A stretch of DNA of 64,000 nucleotides from Elmis aenea (lineage: Eukaryota; Arthropoda; Insecta; Coleoptera; Elmidae): assembly GCA_947652605.1 (NCBI GenBank), contig OX393577.1, positions 32,119,466 to 32,183,465 on the forward strand, written 5' to 3'. Both the position numbers and the translations under genes were made by a program. Numbering within the stretch: the stretch's first letter is position 1; the number at the start of each line of letters is the position of its first letter. Below are positions 44,654-57,223 of this stretch, piece after piece. Below the pieces are notes generated by a model. That model worked only from the letters and a program-made list of their open reading frames with translations. It ran no database searches and was not told the DNA's origin.

Positions 44654-46250
44654 ATGTATGATGTTTGAAATTTGAGTTTAAGCATAGGGATCTAGCTTAT
44701 TATAATAGCTAGAGTATAGATTAAAACTTGGCAAAGTTGCTAAATCAAACAGTATTCAAAAAAATTTAGGAAAAACCTGAAAATACGATTTTTGAAAATC
44801 GCCTTTAACTCCTTTGGATTATAAAATATTTCCAATGTGTAAAAATATTGCCTAAAAACGATTCGTTTTTGTTTCATGACAACCAACTTTACTTTTTCTT
44901 ACCGGTGGAATTTTTTAAATTATACAGGGTGTTTAATAAATATTGCGAAAAAAAATCAGGTGGTGATTCGTTATCGAAAAGCAAGGGGGGTCTTTCATCT
45001 AAAATTTATTTCTTAGACGTCTCCTTTCGGAGTTACACCCCCCTAAAGGAGAACTGTAAAATTAGGTTTTTATTTTATTTCACAAATTAGGATAAATGTA
45101 GAGGAATGATATTTGGTAGATGTTTTATACTTATTAAAAGGCTTCCCATAGTAATATTTTCAATCATCTCCCACCTTCACAGAGGCTAAAAAGTGCGACC
45201 CCTGTTGTTTTTTTTTATCAGAACTTTTTGGTGGGTTGAAATTTTGCAATTAAAAACATATTTTTTTAAATCTTGATTTATTTAGAAACTATTTTTATTC
45301 TCTAGTTTTTCTCGTAAAACCTACAGTTTTTGAGTAAAAAATAAAATAAATAAACATGAACCATCAAATATTCCAATATAAAACAATTCATTTTGGTGGT
45401 TTCCATGGTTTGTTTATGTTCGTATTGGGTAGAATTGACGGGCGTTATAGCGTTGTCGCCGCGTTAACCTCCAAATGCATAACAACCGTCAATTCTACTC
45501 AATATGAACATAAAAAAACCATGGCAACCACCAAAATGAGTCGTTTTATATTGGAATATTTGATGGTTCATATTGACTTGTTTTATTTTTTACTCAAAAA
45601 CGGTAGGTTTTACGAGAACAACTGAAGAACAAAAATAGTTTCTAAATAAATCAATCATTCAAAAAACTATTTTAAAATTGCAAAATGTTGGGACAAGAAA
45701 AAGTTCTGATAAAAAAAACAACAGGTGTCGCACTTTTCAGTTTTCAGCCCTCTCTGAAGGTGGGAGATGATTGCAAATATTACCATGGGAAACCTTTTAA
45801 TAAGTATAAAACTTCTACCAAATATCATTTTTCTACATTTATCCAAATTCGAGAAATAAAATAAAAGCCTAATTTTACCGCTCCCCTTTAGAGGGTTGTA
45901 ACTCCGAAAGGAGACGTCTAAGGAAAAAAATTTATGAGAAAGAACCCCCTTAATTTTCGATAAGGAATCACCACCTGAATACCACCGCAATATTTATGAA
46001 ACACCCTGTATATGTACTTGGAAAAAATTTGTGATTACCATGCGATTCGGCTTAAAACTTAGCTTAGGCAATGTTTTACACATTTGAAATATTTCATACT
46101 CCAAAGATGTTATATTATACACAATTTTCAAGATTTCTCTTTAGATTATTAATAAGCACCGAATTCAGCAACTTTTCCAAATTTAAACCTATACATACTC
46201 TAACTATTATTGTGAGCGAGATCCCCATGTTTAAACTAGAATCTTAAACA
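44654..46250. mobile_element. Fold-back element C, carrying D
   Basis: Arms start with TTTGAGTTTAAGCATAGGGA on the left and the complement of a similar sequence on the right. They share the GGCAAAGTTGCTAAAT block. Outer CAGGGTG tips are degraded. Box CATAGGGATCT in place. Interrupted by D. Confidence 0.7.
44925..46008. mobile_element. Fold-back element D, 1084 bp
   Basis: Tips CAGGGTGTTTAATAAATATT and the complement of CAGGGTGTTTCATAAATATT, TA on both sides. Arms of about 500 bp meet near 45460 and contain TCGTTATCGAAAA, CTCCTTTCGGAGTTAC and GGTTTTACGAGAA blocks. Nested in C. Confidence 0.9.
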
Positions 46251-46314
46251 TAGCGTTCTTGCAAAAACTGTTTATTTATTTTTTATTTTATTTTCCGTGA
46301 CACACCTCGACGAT

Positions 46315-47110
46315 GCTCGCGGCTAGGGATTCTGAGTCTCGACATTTTTTTAAGTCCCGGGACTCGAGACTATTTTGTATCAAAGTCCCGGGATTTCCGG
46401 GACTTCGAGACTTTTGCGAATTTTATTTACATACTAGAAAATGGTGGTCGTATAACCCGTATAAAATGACGGAAGATTTCATACATTGCAAAAAAATATG
46501 ATGCAATATTCATATACTGAAAATCAACAGCTATTTTCTCTGTAAAAAATAAATTATTTCTTGACAGTGAGCAGTGACATTGTTTCTGAAAGCACCCACT
46601 ACTGACTACATACTTAAAATTTATTCTTTGAACGTATCGTGATCGTGACAGTTGACAGAACGCGGCTAACTTATACGTCATACATCCATAAACAGCATTT
46701 TTTTTTTTTTTAAATTAAACCTTATTCACGGATTTTGTTTTTGAAGCATTTATTTTATGAACAAAGTATAGTAGTAGTAGTAGTATTATTATTTTTAATT
46801 TAGTCTTCATTCTACAGTAAATCAAATATATATTTTCAAGTAAATATACTTAACAATTTTCCATAAACTTTAAAACATAACAGGCATAAGTAAAATTAAT
46901 ATATTTTTACTAATAAACTTGGCAATTTTTCTTAAAATTTAGAACATAAAAATATAAAAATATTTTTGCTAAACTCGTGGCAGTAAAATTTGTTTAGAAA
47001 TTAGAAGTATAAAAAATTAATTTCAATGGTCTGTAACATTTAGTCTCGTCTCGAGTCTCGAACTAAGTGTCCCTGGACTCGAGATTATGAAAATCTAGGG
47101 AATTCCCGGG
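46315..47110. repeat. Region bounded by GTCCCGGGACTCGAGAC-type repeats
   Basis: 46315-46410 and 47040-47110 contain inverted relatives of GAGTCTCGA and CCCGGGA. Possibly the ends of another hAT MITE starting TAGGGATTCTGAGTCTCG. An (AGT)n microsatellite lies at 46768-46785. No coding sequence. Confidence 0.4.
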
Positions 47111-47553
47111 ACAGTGCCGCGCCACACAGGTTGAAAATACTGGGTTAATCAATCAGTTGTAAAAAAATATGAAAAACTACCTTTTTTTCAACTGCTTATT
47201 TATTATTTTAATTAAGAGGAACAATATATGTTAAACTAAAGTTAATTTTTAGGTAGGTAGGTACCTACTTTGTTATTTAAACAAATATTTAAAATAAATG
47301 TTTATTTTTTTATTATAAAATGCAAATATTATTGGAAAATGATTTTTTTGTTTGATATTTTGTCGAAGATTGTCGTCAAAACATTCGTCGAGATACTTAA
47401 AGTTGAAAAAAAAATCTAATGTTTTGTTTATTTCTAATGTGTATAGCGTTCCGTTTTAGAAGTGCGAAAAAAATGGTCTAAATCAATAATTTAGCAAGCT
47501 CATACTGATTATGAGGTCTCAATAGTTGGCCTTGTATTTTGGCCACCTGTATA

Positions 47554-49069
47554 CAGGGTGTCCCAGTTAACTTGAACAGCATGGGGATCTCGTAAACGGT
47601 AAGAGATACAGAGTTGGTTAAATGGGTCAAAATGATCTATGATTTAAGAGCAACTATTCTATGAAAAAAAACTTGAAAAAAATTTACAGTTTTTGGGCTA
47701 TTCGTAAAAAACAAGAAAATGACGTTTTCGATTTTTGCTTATAACTTGCTTATTTAAAATCATACCCAAAATATTTTTCGACATTATTAGGACACTTTTT
47801 TGCGTAGAATTGAAATTAGTTAATAAATTTTACCTATCTTCATTTGTTTTTGTTATTTTAACATCAACTTTCTTATTTTAAATACGGGTCGTAGTTGGCT
47901 ATGACACCATTAAAAAGAGATTTTTTTTCTCGTTTCATTGATGTATGGGTTGTTAGGTTTATTTTTAAAAATAAGCAAGTTATAGCAATATTATTGTATT
48001 TGTTAAGTTTAATCAAAGTGGCCATTGCAAAACAAAACAAAACATCACGTAAATAAACTAGCTGTACTTAATTAAACACAAATAAACCTAAATAATTTAA
48101 GATATTTTTCAAATTACATAATAATTTATGTTTTTCCAATTACTATTACTATTGAATCTAAATTATAACATGCGTTCAAAGTGCAGCCCACTCTCCATGA
48201 GCAATGCAAATTTGAGATCTGCACTTTGTAGATAACAATTATTTCTTATGCATATTACTTTCTGCTTGATAAAATGTTCTTAAAACAGCTAATCATAAAA
48301 AGACAGCTGAACACAATTACAAAATTAAGATTGGATAGTTTAACAAAAGTTTATCAAATAAAAAGAAATATCGTTAGAAAAACATTATTACCTACAATGT
48401 GCAGATCTCAAATTTGTATTGCACATGGAGAGTGAGCTACACTTTGAACGCATGTTATAATTTAGATTCAATAGTGACAGTAATTGGAAAAACATAAATT
48501 ATTATGTAATTTGAAAAATTCTTAAATTATTTAGGTTTATTTGTGTTTAATTAAGTTCAGCTAGTTTATTTATGTGATGTTTTGTTTTGTTTTCCAATGG
48601 CGGCTTTGATTAAACTTAACAAATACAATAATATTGCTATAACTTGCTTATTTTTAAAAATAAACCTAACAACCCATACATCAATGAAACGAGAAAAAAA
48701 ATCTCTTTTTAATGGTGTCATAGCCAACTACGACCCGTATTTAAAATAAGAAAGTTGATGTTAAAATAACAAAAACAAATGAAGATAGGTAAAATTTATT
48801 AACTAATTTCAATTCTACGCAAAAAAGTGTCCTAATAATGTCGAAAAATATTTTGGGTATGATTTTAAATAAGCAAGTTATAAGCAAAAATCGAAAACGT
48901 CATTTTTTTGTTTTTTACGAATAGCCCAAAAACTGTAAATTTTTTTCAAGTTTTTTTTTCATAGAATAGTTGCTCTTGAATCATAGATCATTTTGACCCA
49001 TTTAGCCAACTCTGTATCTCTTACCGTTTAAGAGATCCCCATGCTGTTCAAGTTAACTGGGACACCCTG
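47554..49069. mobile_element. Fold-back element J, 1516 bp
   Basis: Tips CAGGGTGTCCCAGTTAACTT inverted, TA on both sides. The arms, about 700 bp, are nearly identical and meet near 48310. Box CATGGGGATCTCG starts 26 nt from each tip. High arm identity suggests a young insertion. Non-coding. Confidence 0.92.
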
Positions 49070-49906
49070 TATATAGGGGTTCTGGAAGCTGTAATTTCAA
49101 TAGCCAGATTCCACAGGCGATGAACCAAATAAACAAACTTAAAATTTACCCAAATTTAACCGGCATATTTAAAAATACTTCTTCCGCCTCCAGATTTTAT
49201 ATATCCCACCAAAATGATATTTTCAAACTCATAATTGTGTAGGTGAGAATTTCAACGTAAGATGTAAGGAATCTAGAATTCCAGAAATGCGCGTAGGATA
49301 ATTTATTTCCTCTGACATTATTTATGGAATTTATTTTAGTTGTTAAATGAGCTGCTATTAACCATATTTAACGTTTTCTTCGTTTCATATTTAACATGTT
49401 AAAATAAACATGAAATAAGATTCAGTTATTAATATGAACCTATTTTTATCATTATGTGTAGAAATATTTTCAATAGACTATTTACTTTTTTTTGGGTCAT
49501 TAATCAGATTCGATTAGAGGCGCAAAACTTTTAAAATTAAAATATGAGCGCCTTTGTTCATTTTGAAAAAATAAAAAAAGGTGTTATTTCAGCAACTTCG
49601 TTTATAGTATTTAAACAATAACAAAAAACTAATGAAAAATTCTAATACAGAATTTTCATAGCCAGGTTTTAATATTACAATATGTTAGAGGATTATAAAC
49701 TAGAAAAAGGCACATATTTATATTTGTTTTAAATAAGAGGAAGATAAATAATTTTATTATCAATGTTTCCAAATCACTATGAGGCACTACTAGTCTTTTC
49801 TATATTTTGAAGCAAAATGCGACACGTTTAGAAATGTTTATTCGTGTGTTGTGTTATTTTATAGTGGTCTATAAATTATTTATTAAAAAGTAATTATTTA
49901 ACTATA
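49070..49906. other. Intergenic, no feature recognised
   Basis: AT-rich; no clear ORF, terminal repeat or similarity to other parts of the window. Confidence 0.4.
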
Positions 49907-51436
49907 CAGTGTTTTCGTTTTTCGAGGGCCGCTATGGGAATCTCGTAAACGGTAAGAGTTACGACCGGTTAAATTAGGGCAAAGTTGTATATTCAGGTGC
50001 TTAATAATTCGATGCATATATAACTTATCTAGCTCTTTTAGTTTTTGAGATATTGGGAAAAAAGTAAAAAAGTGGATTTTTGTTTTTTGCCCGTAACTTT
50101 TTCATTTGATGTCGAATTTAATTTCTGTCAAAACTTTTTCATGGCCACTTTTTGCAAGGAATCAGAATCCCCAATTATATTTTACGTGCGACGTTTCGTT
50201 TTTTTTAAACCATCATCAGGTCAATTTTTTCTTATGGACGCTATATCTGATTTTAACGCCAATTTGTAGAGCATTTTTTTCTGAATTCGACAATGTATAA
50301 CACTTGGGACTTTTTTAAAACAATCATTGTTAAAAATGCCAAAAACAAATATTTTATTTGAAACAAATCCTAATCGGCATGGTAAATAATTGTCTTTGTC
50401 CCTTTTTCCTTGGAAGCACGTAAGTAAACCGCATGAAATTACTATTAAAGGGATTTAATTTAAAAAAATAGGTATTAATAAATATGTTAGGAATGCATTA
50501 ACTTTGTTCACTTATTAGCAAATATTTTTAGAATATTTTCTTTGGTTAAGTAATAAATTTCTGTAAAATGTGTATTTAATCCTTATTTGGCATACAATTA
50601 TTTGTAACAAAAAATAACCAGTTATGCCTTTTATCTGCGTTAATGACTTCTAATAAGCAAAAAGCGTAAACAGATTTCTGGACGTTTTTTGTAAACTATG
50701 AACACTTATATTATTTGATTACGAAAATTTTGTTACAAATAATTGTATGTCAAATAAGGGATTAAATACACATTTTAGAGAAATTAATTACTTAACCGAA
50801 GAAAATATTTTAAAAATATTTGCTAATAAGTGAACAATGTTAATGCATTCCTAACATATTTATTATTACCTATTTTTTTTAATTAAATCTCTTTAATAGT
50901 AATTTTATTCGGTTTACTTAGGTGCTTTCAAGGAAAAAGGAACAAAGACAATTATTTACCATGCCGATTAGGATTTGTTTTAAATAAAATATTTGTTTTT
51001 GCCATTTTTAACAACAATTGTTTCAAAAAAGTCCCAAGTGTTATACATTGTCGAATTCAGAAAAAAATGTTCTACATATTGGCGTTAAAATCAGATATAG
51101 CGTCCATAAGATAAAATTAAACTGATGATGGTTTTTAAAAAACGAAACGTCGCACGTAAAATATAATTGGGGATTCTGATTCCTTGCAAAAAGTGGCCGT
51201 GAAAAAGTTTTTACAGAAATTAAATTCGACATCAAATGAAAAAGTTACGGGCAAAAAACAAAAATCCACTTTTTTACTTTTTTCCATATATCTCAAAAAC
51301 TAAAAGAGCTAGATAAGTTCTGTTTGCATCGAATTATTAAGCACCTGAATATACAACTTTGCCCTAATTTAACCGAAGTCGTAACTCTTACCGTTTACGA
51401 GATCCCCATAGTGGCCCTCGAAAAACGAGAACCCTG
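49907..51436. mobile_element. Fold-back element A3, 1.53 kb
   Basis: Same family as A1/A2. Left tip CAGTGTTTTCGTTTTTCG, right tip CAGGGTTCTCGTTTTTCG in the inward reading, TA on both sides. Arms of about 700 bp meet near 50640. Box TATGGGGATCTCG (right) and TATGGGAATCTCG (left). Confidence 0.9.
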
Positions 51437-52614
51437 TATACAATATACATATAGCTCAACGTTGCTTTGTAAGTTTAAGCAATTATCTTTCTTCTCTTTC
51501 GCAATATATGTCAAAGTTTTTTTTTTATAATTGGTAATCTCCAAAAGATTGCAAAATTTGATTTATAAATATAACTTAATGCCATGACTGTAGTTAATAA
51601 ATTATTTTAAAATTGAAAACTTAAGTTTTTTAAACGTTGGTAAAAATTACTTTATCTGAGTTTGTTACAAAATTTGATCACAATGATTTTTATAACGAGT
51701 TTGAATTACATGGATTTTTTTTTCAATTGAAAGATTGATCAAGATATATTTCAAGTTCAATTTTATTCGTGGAAGTCGTTGCTATTTAAAATGTACAAAC
51801 AGCTAACAACACTAATTTGCGTCAAGCGTTAATACCGTAAAAATGAACAAACTAGCTTAATCTAAATAATTTTACGACTATTTTATAGCTTTCGTATTCA
51901 ATTATCACAAATTATCATTCACAAAACATCAACATGATACATGCCAACAGACACATAAAGTAATACAGTGGCACCAAAAAGACCCTTAAATTTAATTTAC
52001 GATTTTTCGCTACGGGTCAAATCTATCATCGCAAACATGGACGAGGTCGCTATAAAATACATTCTAGTGATACGTAAGGAAATCTGTAGGTAATTTATTT
52101 GTCTAGTGTTTTTTAATAACAGCTATTACTCAATTTACTTACATTTGTTATCATGCATGTACATATACGTATACATTGCGTGTATACAGGATGTCCCAAA
52201 TTCGAAACTCGACAAAAACATATGGGATTTAATAAGAGCTGTAAAATTGGGACAGAATTTTATAACTGCATGCGTTTTTAGAATTGGAAAAAAATACGAA
52301 ATTTCACTTAGTTAAGAAGTTATTTAAGGAAAATTAAAATAAGTATATATTTAGTGATATGTTCGAATTTATATTCTTTATTTTTTATCTTCTATATTTA
52401 TTTTCGCCATACGTCGTATGAAGAAAATTTTGAATTACAGATTTCACGTTTTGAGGTCCCCTGAACCCATTTTGACTAAATTCGCGATAATGTCCGTGTG
52501 TGTATGAGCCAGACGTTAAAATTGTACATTTTTGATATAAATTATCGATAGAGCCTTTAAAAGTATATTACAAAATGCGTGTATTTAATTGATATGTCAA
52601 GTGTCAACTAAAAA
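51437..52614. other. Intergenic, with a possible CAGGATGTCCC end at 52190
   Basis: TATACAGGATGTCCCAAATT near 52183-52202 looks like a diverged CAGGGTG tip without a partner. The rest is unremarkable AT-rich sequence. Confidence 0.35.
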
Positions 52615-53186
52615 CAGGGTGCTTAAGTTGCAATTCTTATCCAATGTAACATAAAAACGGCAAGAGATAAGAAAATTGTTTATTTTAATGTCACCATTTA
52701 AAGAGTGTCAGGGGTCGAAATAAAACAATGGAATTCGGTTGTTGTTTTTTTCAGGCATCGTTGATTTTGATTCGTTAATATATTTTTGTAAATAAACATA
52801 AATATATCACTGTAAAGAGAAAAAAAAATATTTATATCTAAGTGATCACCTAATACGACTACAATTTAAAAACAATTGCTTTATTCACTATCTCGCACGG
52901 TAATTTATAATTAAAAAATTTGACTATCACCTTTTTATAGCAAACAAAATCTAGCTTTTTTTGCATTTTTGTGAATTAGCAACGATAGTCGAAAGATTTA
53001 AGTTTGAAAATGTTGGTCGAATTCGGTTTTTCGTTTTATCACGCAAACCATGGAATGTTTAAACAAAACAATATGTTGTTCAAAACACAGTCTTAAATAG
53101 CTAAAATTTATCCCATTTAACCAACCTTGTATTTTCATTTTTTACGGAGATAGCAATAGTACCAAATCGAAAAATGAAACACCCTG
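52615..53186. mobile_element. Repeat family I, copy 2, with CAGGGTG-type ends
   Basis: Starts CAGGGTGCTTAAG and ends with the complement of CAGGGTGTTTCATT, TA on the right. Only the short tips are inverted. Aligns with 35180-35734. Confidence 0.7.
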
Positions 53187-53262
53187 TATATATTTTGAAT
53201 TTAAAATAGTTATTTATGTAGCAAGGCCGAAAAAGTACGTTTTGGCCGAGGTGCATATTACA

Positions 53263-53441
53263 TTTTTTGTGCGATAGAATTAAAAACAATTTAAATTTTT
53301 AGTAATTTTCAAAATTATAGGTTAGAAACTACGTGAGATTCTGTCACTGACAGATGACGGCGTGTGTACTGCATTACCGGCCCTCTCCTTAGCAACGGCC
53401 GTAAAAGTTACTTTTTCGGCCGTTGTTAAGGGTAACGGCCT
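53263..53441 (+). mobile_element. Composite MITE-like 5' region, copy 3, leading into a transposase
   Basis: Same sequence as the left two thirds of 7036-7322. Homology begins further left, at about 53221. The inner TA edge is at 53367-53368. After GGGTAACGGCCT the sequence departs from the MITEs and enters a Tc1/mariner-type transposase frame. Confidence 0.75.
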
Positions 53442-54588
53442 TAATTTAGAATTGGACGTGTTACTAAATGTCGAACCACAAACGTCGGTTCGTGAAATTG
53501 CACGTAACACTAACACATCTGTTGGCACGGTTCATCACATTTTGAGAAATTACGTCCTTATAAGGTGCGTTATATTTTATTACCTATGAAGTCTTGAGGG
53601 CGTTCAATAATAAATAAAACACTTCTCAGGATACCGAATTCTATTTCACATTAACATAAGACATAACATAACTACATAATCGTAACGTTCACTTTCTTGT
53701 CTGAACAGCTTCTGTTCTCCCGCGTCTAACCTACCCTAACATCTACACACACCGCTAGCGCTAAAAACCCCTTCTCCAATCATCGTCCTTTTCCATACAC
53801 ACACTTGGCGCGAGTTTTAAATAAACTAAATTATAGTTGTCTACACTTACATATTAATTTACTTTTAATAATTTCATTAGGTCAACCTAGTTCAAAATTT
53901 ACAACCGAATGATGCTGCAAAAATAATAACCTTCTCAAATTGGTTTTTAAACTCATGCCAAGAAAACCCTAATTTCCCCTTGAAAATTATGTGGTCCGAC
54001 GAATGCACCTTTACCAACAATGGCATGTTTAATCGAAACAAACATTATCGCTGGAGCTACGAAAACCCAAGGGAAGTGAGAGAGCGCAATTTTCAAAGAA
54101 GATTTAGTGTTAATGTTTGGTGCGGCATCTTCGGTGAGAACATTGTGGGCCCTTTCTTTATCGACGGCACACTAACAGCCGAGCGTTATAACGATCTTCT
54201 CGCTAATGATTTAGACGCATATCTTGACGAACTGCCACTGATTGTGAATATATATTTTCAACAAGATGGCGCTCCTGCCCATAACGCCAATATTACTACA
54301 AATTGTTTGAACGAAATGTTTGGGCAGAACTGGATAGGTACTAACGGCCCAACTAAATGGGCCCCTCGTTCCCCCGATTTGTCCCCGCTTGACTTTTTTC
54401 TGTGGAGTGAATTAAAAGACAAAGTTTTTACAACATTGCCTCAAACCGCAGACGAGCTGAAAGACCGAATTAGACAGGCTAGCGCAGATATTCGCGAAGA
54501 TGTATTAATTCGAGTAGTAAATTGCTTGAGAAGACGATGCCAGTTATGTATAGGCCACAATGGCTCGCAGTTTGAGCAATTTCTTTAG
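53442..54588 (+). pseudogene. Tc1/mariner (Tc3-like) DDE transposase, 5'-truncated and interrupted
   Basis: First part 53442-53570: helix-turn-helix ELDVLLNVEPQTSVREIARN, then SVGTVHHILRNY. A ~310-nt non-coding insert or intron follows (53571-53880); the simple GT-AG joining is out of frame, so an insertion is more likely. Second part 53881-54588 is one open frame: VNLVQNLQPND, first catalytic Asp in MWSDECTF, NVWCGIFG, VGPFFIDGTLTAERYNDLL, second Asp in FQQDGAPAHN, third acidic position in RSPDLSPLDFFLWSELKDKV, stop after QFEQFL. The three acidic residues are all present. The N-terminal 40-50 residues and the 3' terminal repeat are not seen. Confidence 0.85.
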
Positions 54589-55079
54589 TCACTTTAGTGT
54601 TTAGTCTCCTTTAGTTTTGTTATCGTTGTGGTTTGAATTCCAATAGCAGTGTTCTCATTAGTAATAATAATCATTCAGATTCCACTGAATTTCAATTAAG
54701 CAAGTGTTTTTAAGGTTGCTTGATTATAAGTAATTATTTTTTGTTTACAGAAGTTTTGATTAAATGGCCTACTAGCTCAAATTAGTTTTTTGCATTTTTT
54801 ACAAAAATTTCATAGTATAACTATAACCCTACTAAAAATCTAGACCGTTGAAAAGTACTAAAAGTGCTCTACAAGAATACACCAAAAAAATTATAGCAAC
54901 CAATTTAAAAAAAATGTCGGTGACGTCACAACAAAAAAATGAAGGTGCTTAAAACATAATTTTTTTCGCCAAGTTGTAGCTAAGACGGTCCCATTTAATA
55001 ATGTATATAGTTTTTTGATGGTTAAATCACAATTAAAGTCGCTATAGTCTTGGGCCCATTTTATAGAACAGACTGTATA
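54589..55079. other. Sequence downstream of the transposase
   Basis: Expected to contain the right terminal repeat matching GGTAATGCAG; I do not find it, so the transposon is probably truncated. Otherwise nothing recognised. Confidence 0.4.
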
Positions 55080-55573
55080 CAGATTATATAAGAGATACAG
55101 GTTTGTTTAAATTAGATGAATTACCTATACCTTAGTATGAGAGGAGCTACAATCAATTTTTAAAAGTACAAAATTCCTCGTACTTCAGATGAAAGAGGAA
55201 AAAAAAAGCACATTTAAGTATTCCATAGCCAACTTCGTGGCCCATAAGAAAAAATGAAATTAGGGGTAATATCTCAAAAATGGTAAGTGATAAAAAAAAT
55301 CTAAAATAATAGTTACAGGTTACATTCTACATAAAAAAGTACCACAAGATACAAATAAAATTGTTCTAATAATTAAGAAAGTTATGAGAGAAAAAAGAAA
55401 TTCAACATTTTCATATTTTTTGCTATAACATCTGAAGTACGAGGAATTTTGTACTTTTAAAAATTGATTGTGGCTCCTCTCACACTAAGGAATAATTTAT
55501 CTAATTTAAACAAACCTGTATCTCTTATAATAAGCGAGATCCCCATGCTGGAAATCTAACCTGGGACACCCTG
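55080..55573. mobile_element. Fold-back element K, left tip deleted
   Basis: Right tip, inward: CAGGGTGTCCCAGG, with CATGGGGATCTCG 26 nt from the tip. The left end keeps CAG then jumps to the inner arm (AAGAGATACAGGTTTG), losing about 35 nt including the box. TA on both sides. Arms of about 230 bp. Confidence 0.82.
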
Positions 55574-55624
55574 TATTGTATTACTCTTAATACGATATTG
55601 ATTCTCGAATTTAAAAGTCGTATA

Positions 55625-56357
55625 CCGGGTGATTCAGTTTGACTGTACTTTGTAAGTATTGAGAATAACCCCAACAACCCTTATATATTTGAAATTAGCG
55701 AGAAATTCTCTATTGAGTGATGTGTTTTTGTTACCTCTACGATGACGTATGTCAAATCCGCGATAGGCAACTGTTTTTTTTTAAATTACATAGTATACAT
55801 TTTTTTGTTGATTCGGATAGAGAATTTAATTCTGAATCCGACCATGTATTAAAAAAGTATGCATACATTAGAAAATTTTCGAGAAAAATCAGTTCAAAGT
55901 TTATTCAAATTATAGCAAACAGTCTATTTAACATAACAAAAAACGATCAAATCTTAAAAATTATACGGTAACTATCAATGAAAATGTATTAAAAATTAAT
56001 TTTTAATAAAAATAAAAACAAATAATAAACGCCGACATAAAAAATTAGATTTTAATGTATTCAAAATGGCCGCCACTGCTAATTTTTCTCGTTTTTTTTT
56101 AATGTATGCCTACTTTTTGAGTACATGGTCGGATTAAGAATTAAATTCTCTATCCGAATCAACAAAAAAATGTATACTATGTAATTTAAAAAAAAACAGT
56201 TGCCTATCGCGGATTTGACATACGTCATCGTAGAGGTAACAAAAACACATCACTTAATAGAGAATTTCTCGCTGATTTCAAATATATAAGGGTTGTTGGG
56301 GTTATTCTCAATACTTACAAAGTTATAGGGGTGCGACAGTCAAACTGAATCACCCGA
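55625..56357. mobile_element. Fold-back element L, 733 bp
   Basis: Tips CCGGGTGATTCAGTTTGACT and the complement of TCGGGTGATTCAGTTTGACT, TA on both sides. Arms of about 330 bp. The open frame at 55717-55971 is arm sequence, not a gene. Confidence 0.88.
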
Positions 56358-56477
56358 TATACGTTTTAAATTTATTTATTTAATAAAAACGTAGAAGTAT
56401 TAAATAATTACTAGTTACTATGTGAAATTTACGACATTATTAATTAGATTTCAAATTAGAATATTACCATTGCCAAC

Positions 56478-56737
56478 TAGGGGTGGGCTATATCGAAATT
56501 TGGATATCGAATATCGAATATCGATATCGAAATTATATTGATAATCGATATTTTGATCAAGGGCCGGAGAGCTAAAAACCTTACTACAACCTGAAAAAAG
56601 AGGCTGGTGATTTAAAAAAAAAGCTTCTCGGTCCTCATTTTTGTTATCGATATCGATATATCGAATAATATCGAATATCGGTATGTCGATGTCGAAATAT
56701 CGATATCCAATATTTATCGATATATCGTGTACCCCTA
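56478..56737. mobile_element. hAT MITE made largely of TATCGATA-like repeats
   Basis: Left TAGGGGTGGGCTATATCG, right the complement of TAGGGGTACACGATATATCG. Flanks TTGCCAAC and TTGCCAGC, 7 of 8. Many ATCGATA/TATCGAA units on both sides. Non-coding. Confidence 0.88.
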
Positions 56738-57223
56738 TTGCCAGCCACTAATCTATGGCTGAAAACTGAGCCACGAAATTCGAAATACGTAATAATTTTT
56801 GATTATTTGAAAAATATTATCCTACTTGATAACCTTCTTACGTTATTTTAAAATAATTAATAAAGTATAAATTTAGGGATAATAAATACAGCTCATAGCA
56901 AGTATTTGTCGAAGTAAAGAATGTGTAAATGAGAATAAAGAATGCCAACTGAACTTCCCTGTATTTTGTATTTTCTTGTTAACAGGGTTTTATATATACT
57001 ATGAAATTTAAATAATATGCGTAAACAAAGTATCAAAATAAAATTTATTATGTGACATGTTCTATCGTTATTTGTTGCCAAAATTGCAAAATACCAATGA
57101 AGTATTATTTTATCGTATTAAAACAGTGGTTTTGAAATGTTTAGAACAAACAGTTTTATTTACGGTGTGAAGATATTTTATAATTTTGCCTTTAAACTTA
57201 TTTTGTCATTGAAAATGATCTGT
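56738..57223. other. Intergenic, no feature recognised
   Basis: AT-rich; nothing recognised. Confidence 0.35.

Larger units (their letters stand above)
44578..47142. mobile_element. hAT-like element (CAGTGTCTTTCAATC ends)
   Basis: Left CAGTGTCTTTCAATCTTTTC, right the complement of CAGTATTTTCAACCTGTG; GCGGCACAC repeated just inside. Flanks AGTTAATC and GGTTAATC, 7 of 8. Contains fold-backs C and D (44654-46250) and a GTCCCGGGACTCGAGAC-rich part (46315-47110). No transposase. Confidence 0.82.

Noticed and set aside
44848..45990. Frames of 80-107 codons on both strands in fold-back D
   Set aside because: Mirror images from the two arms; no domain.
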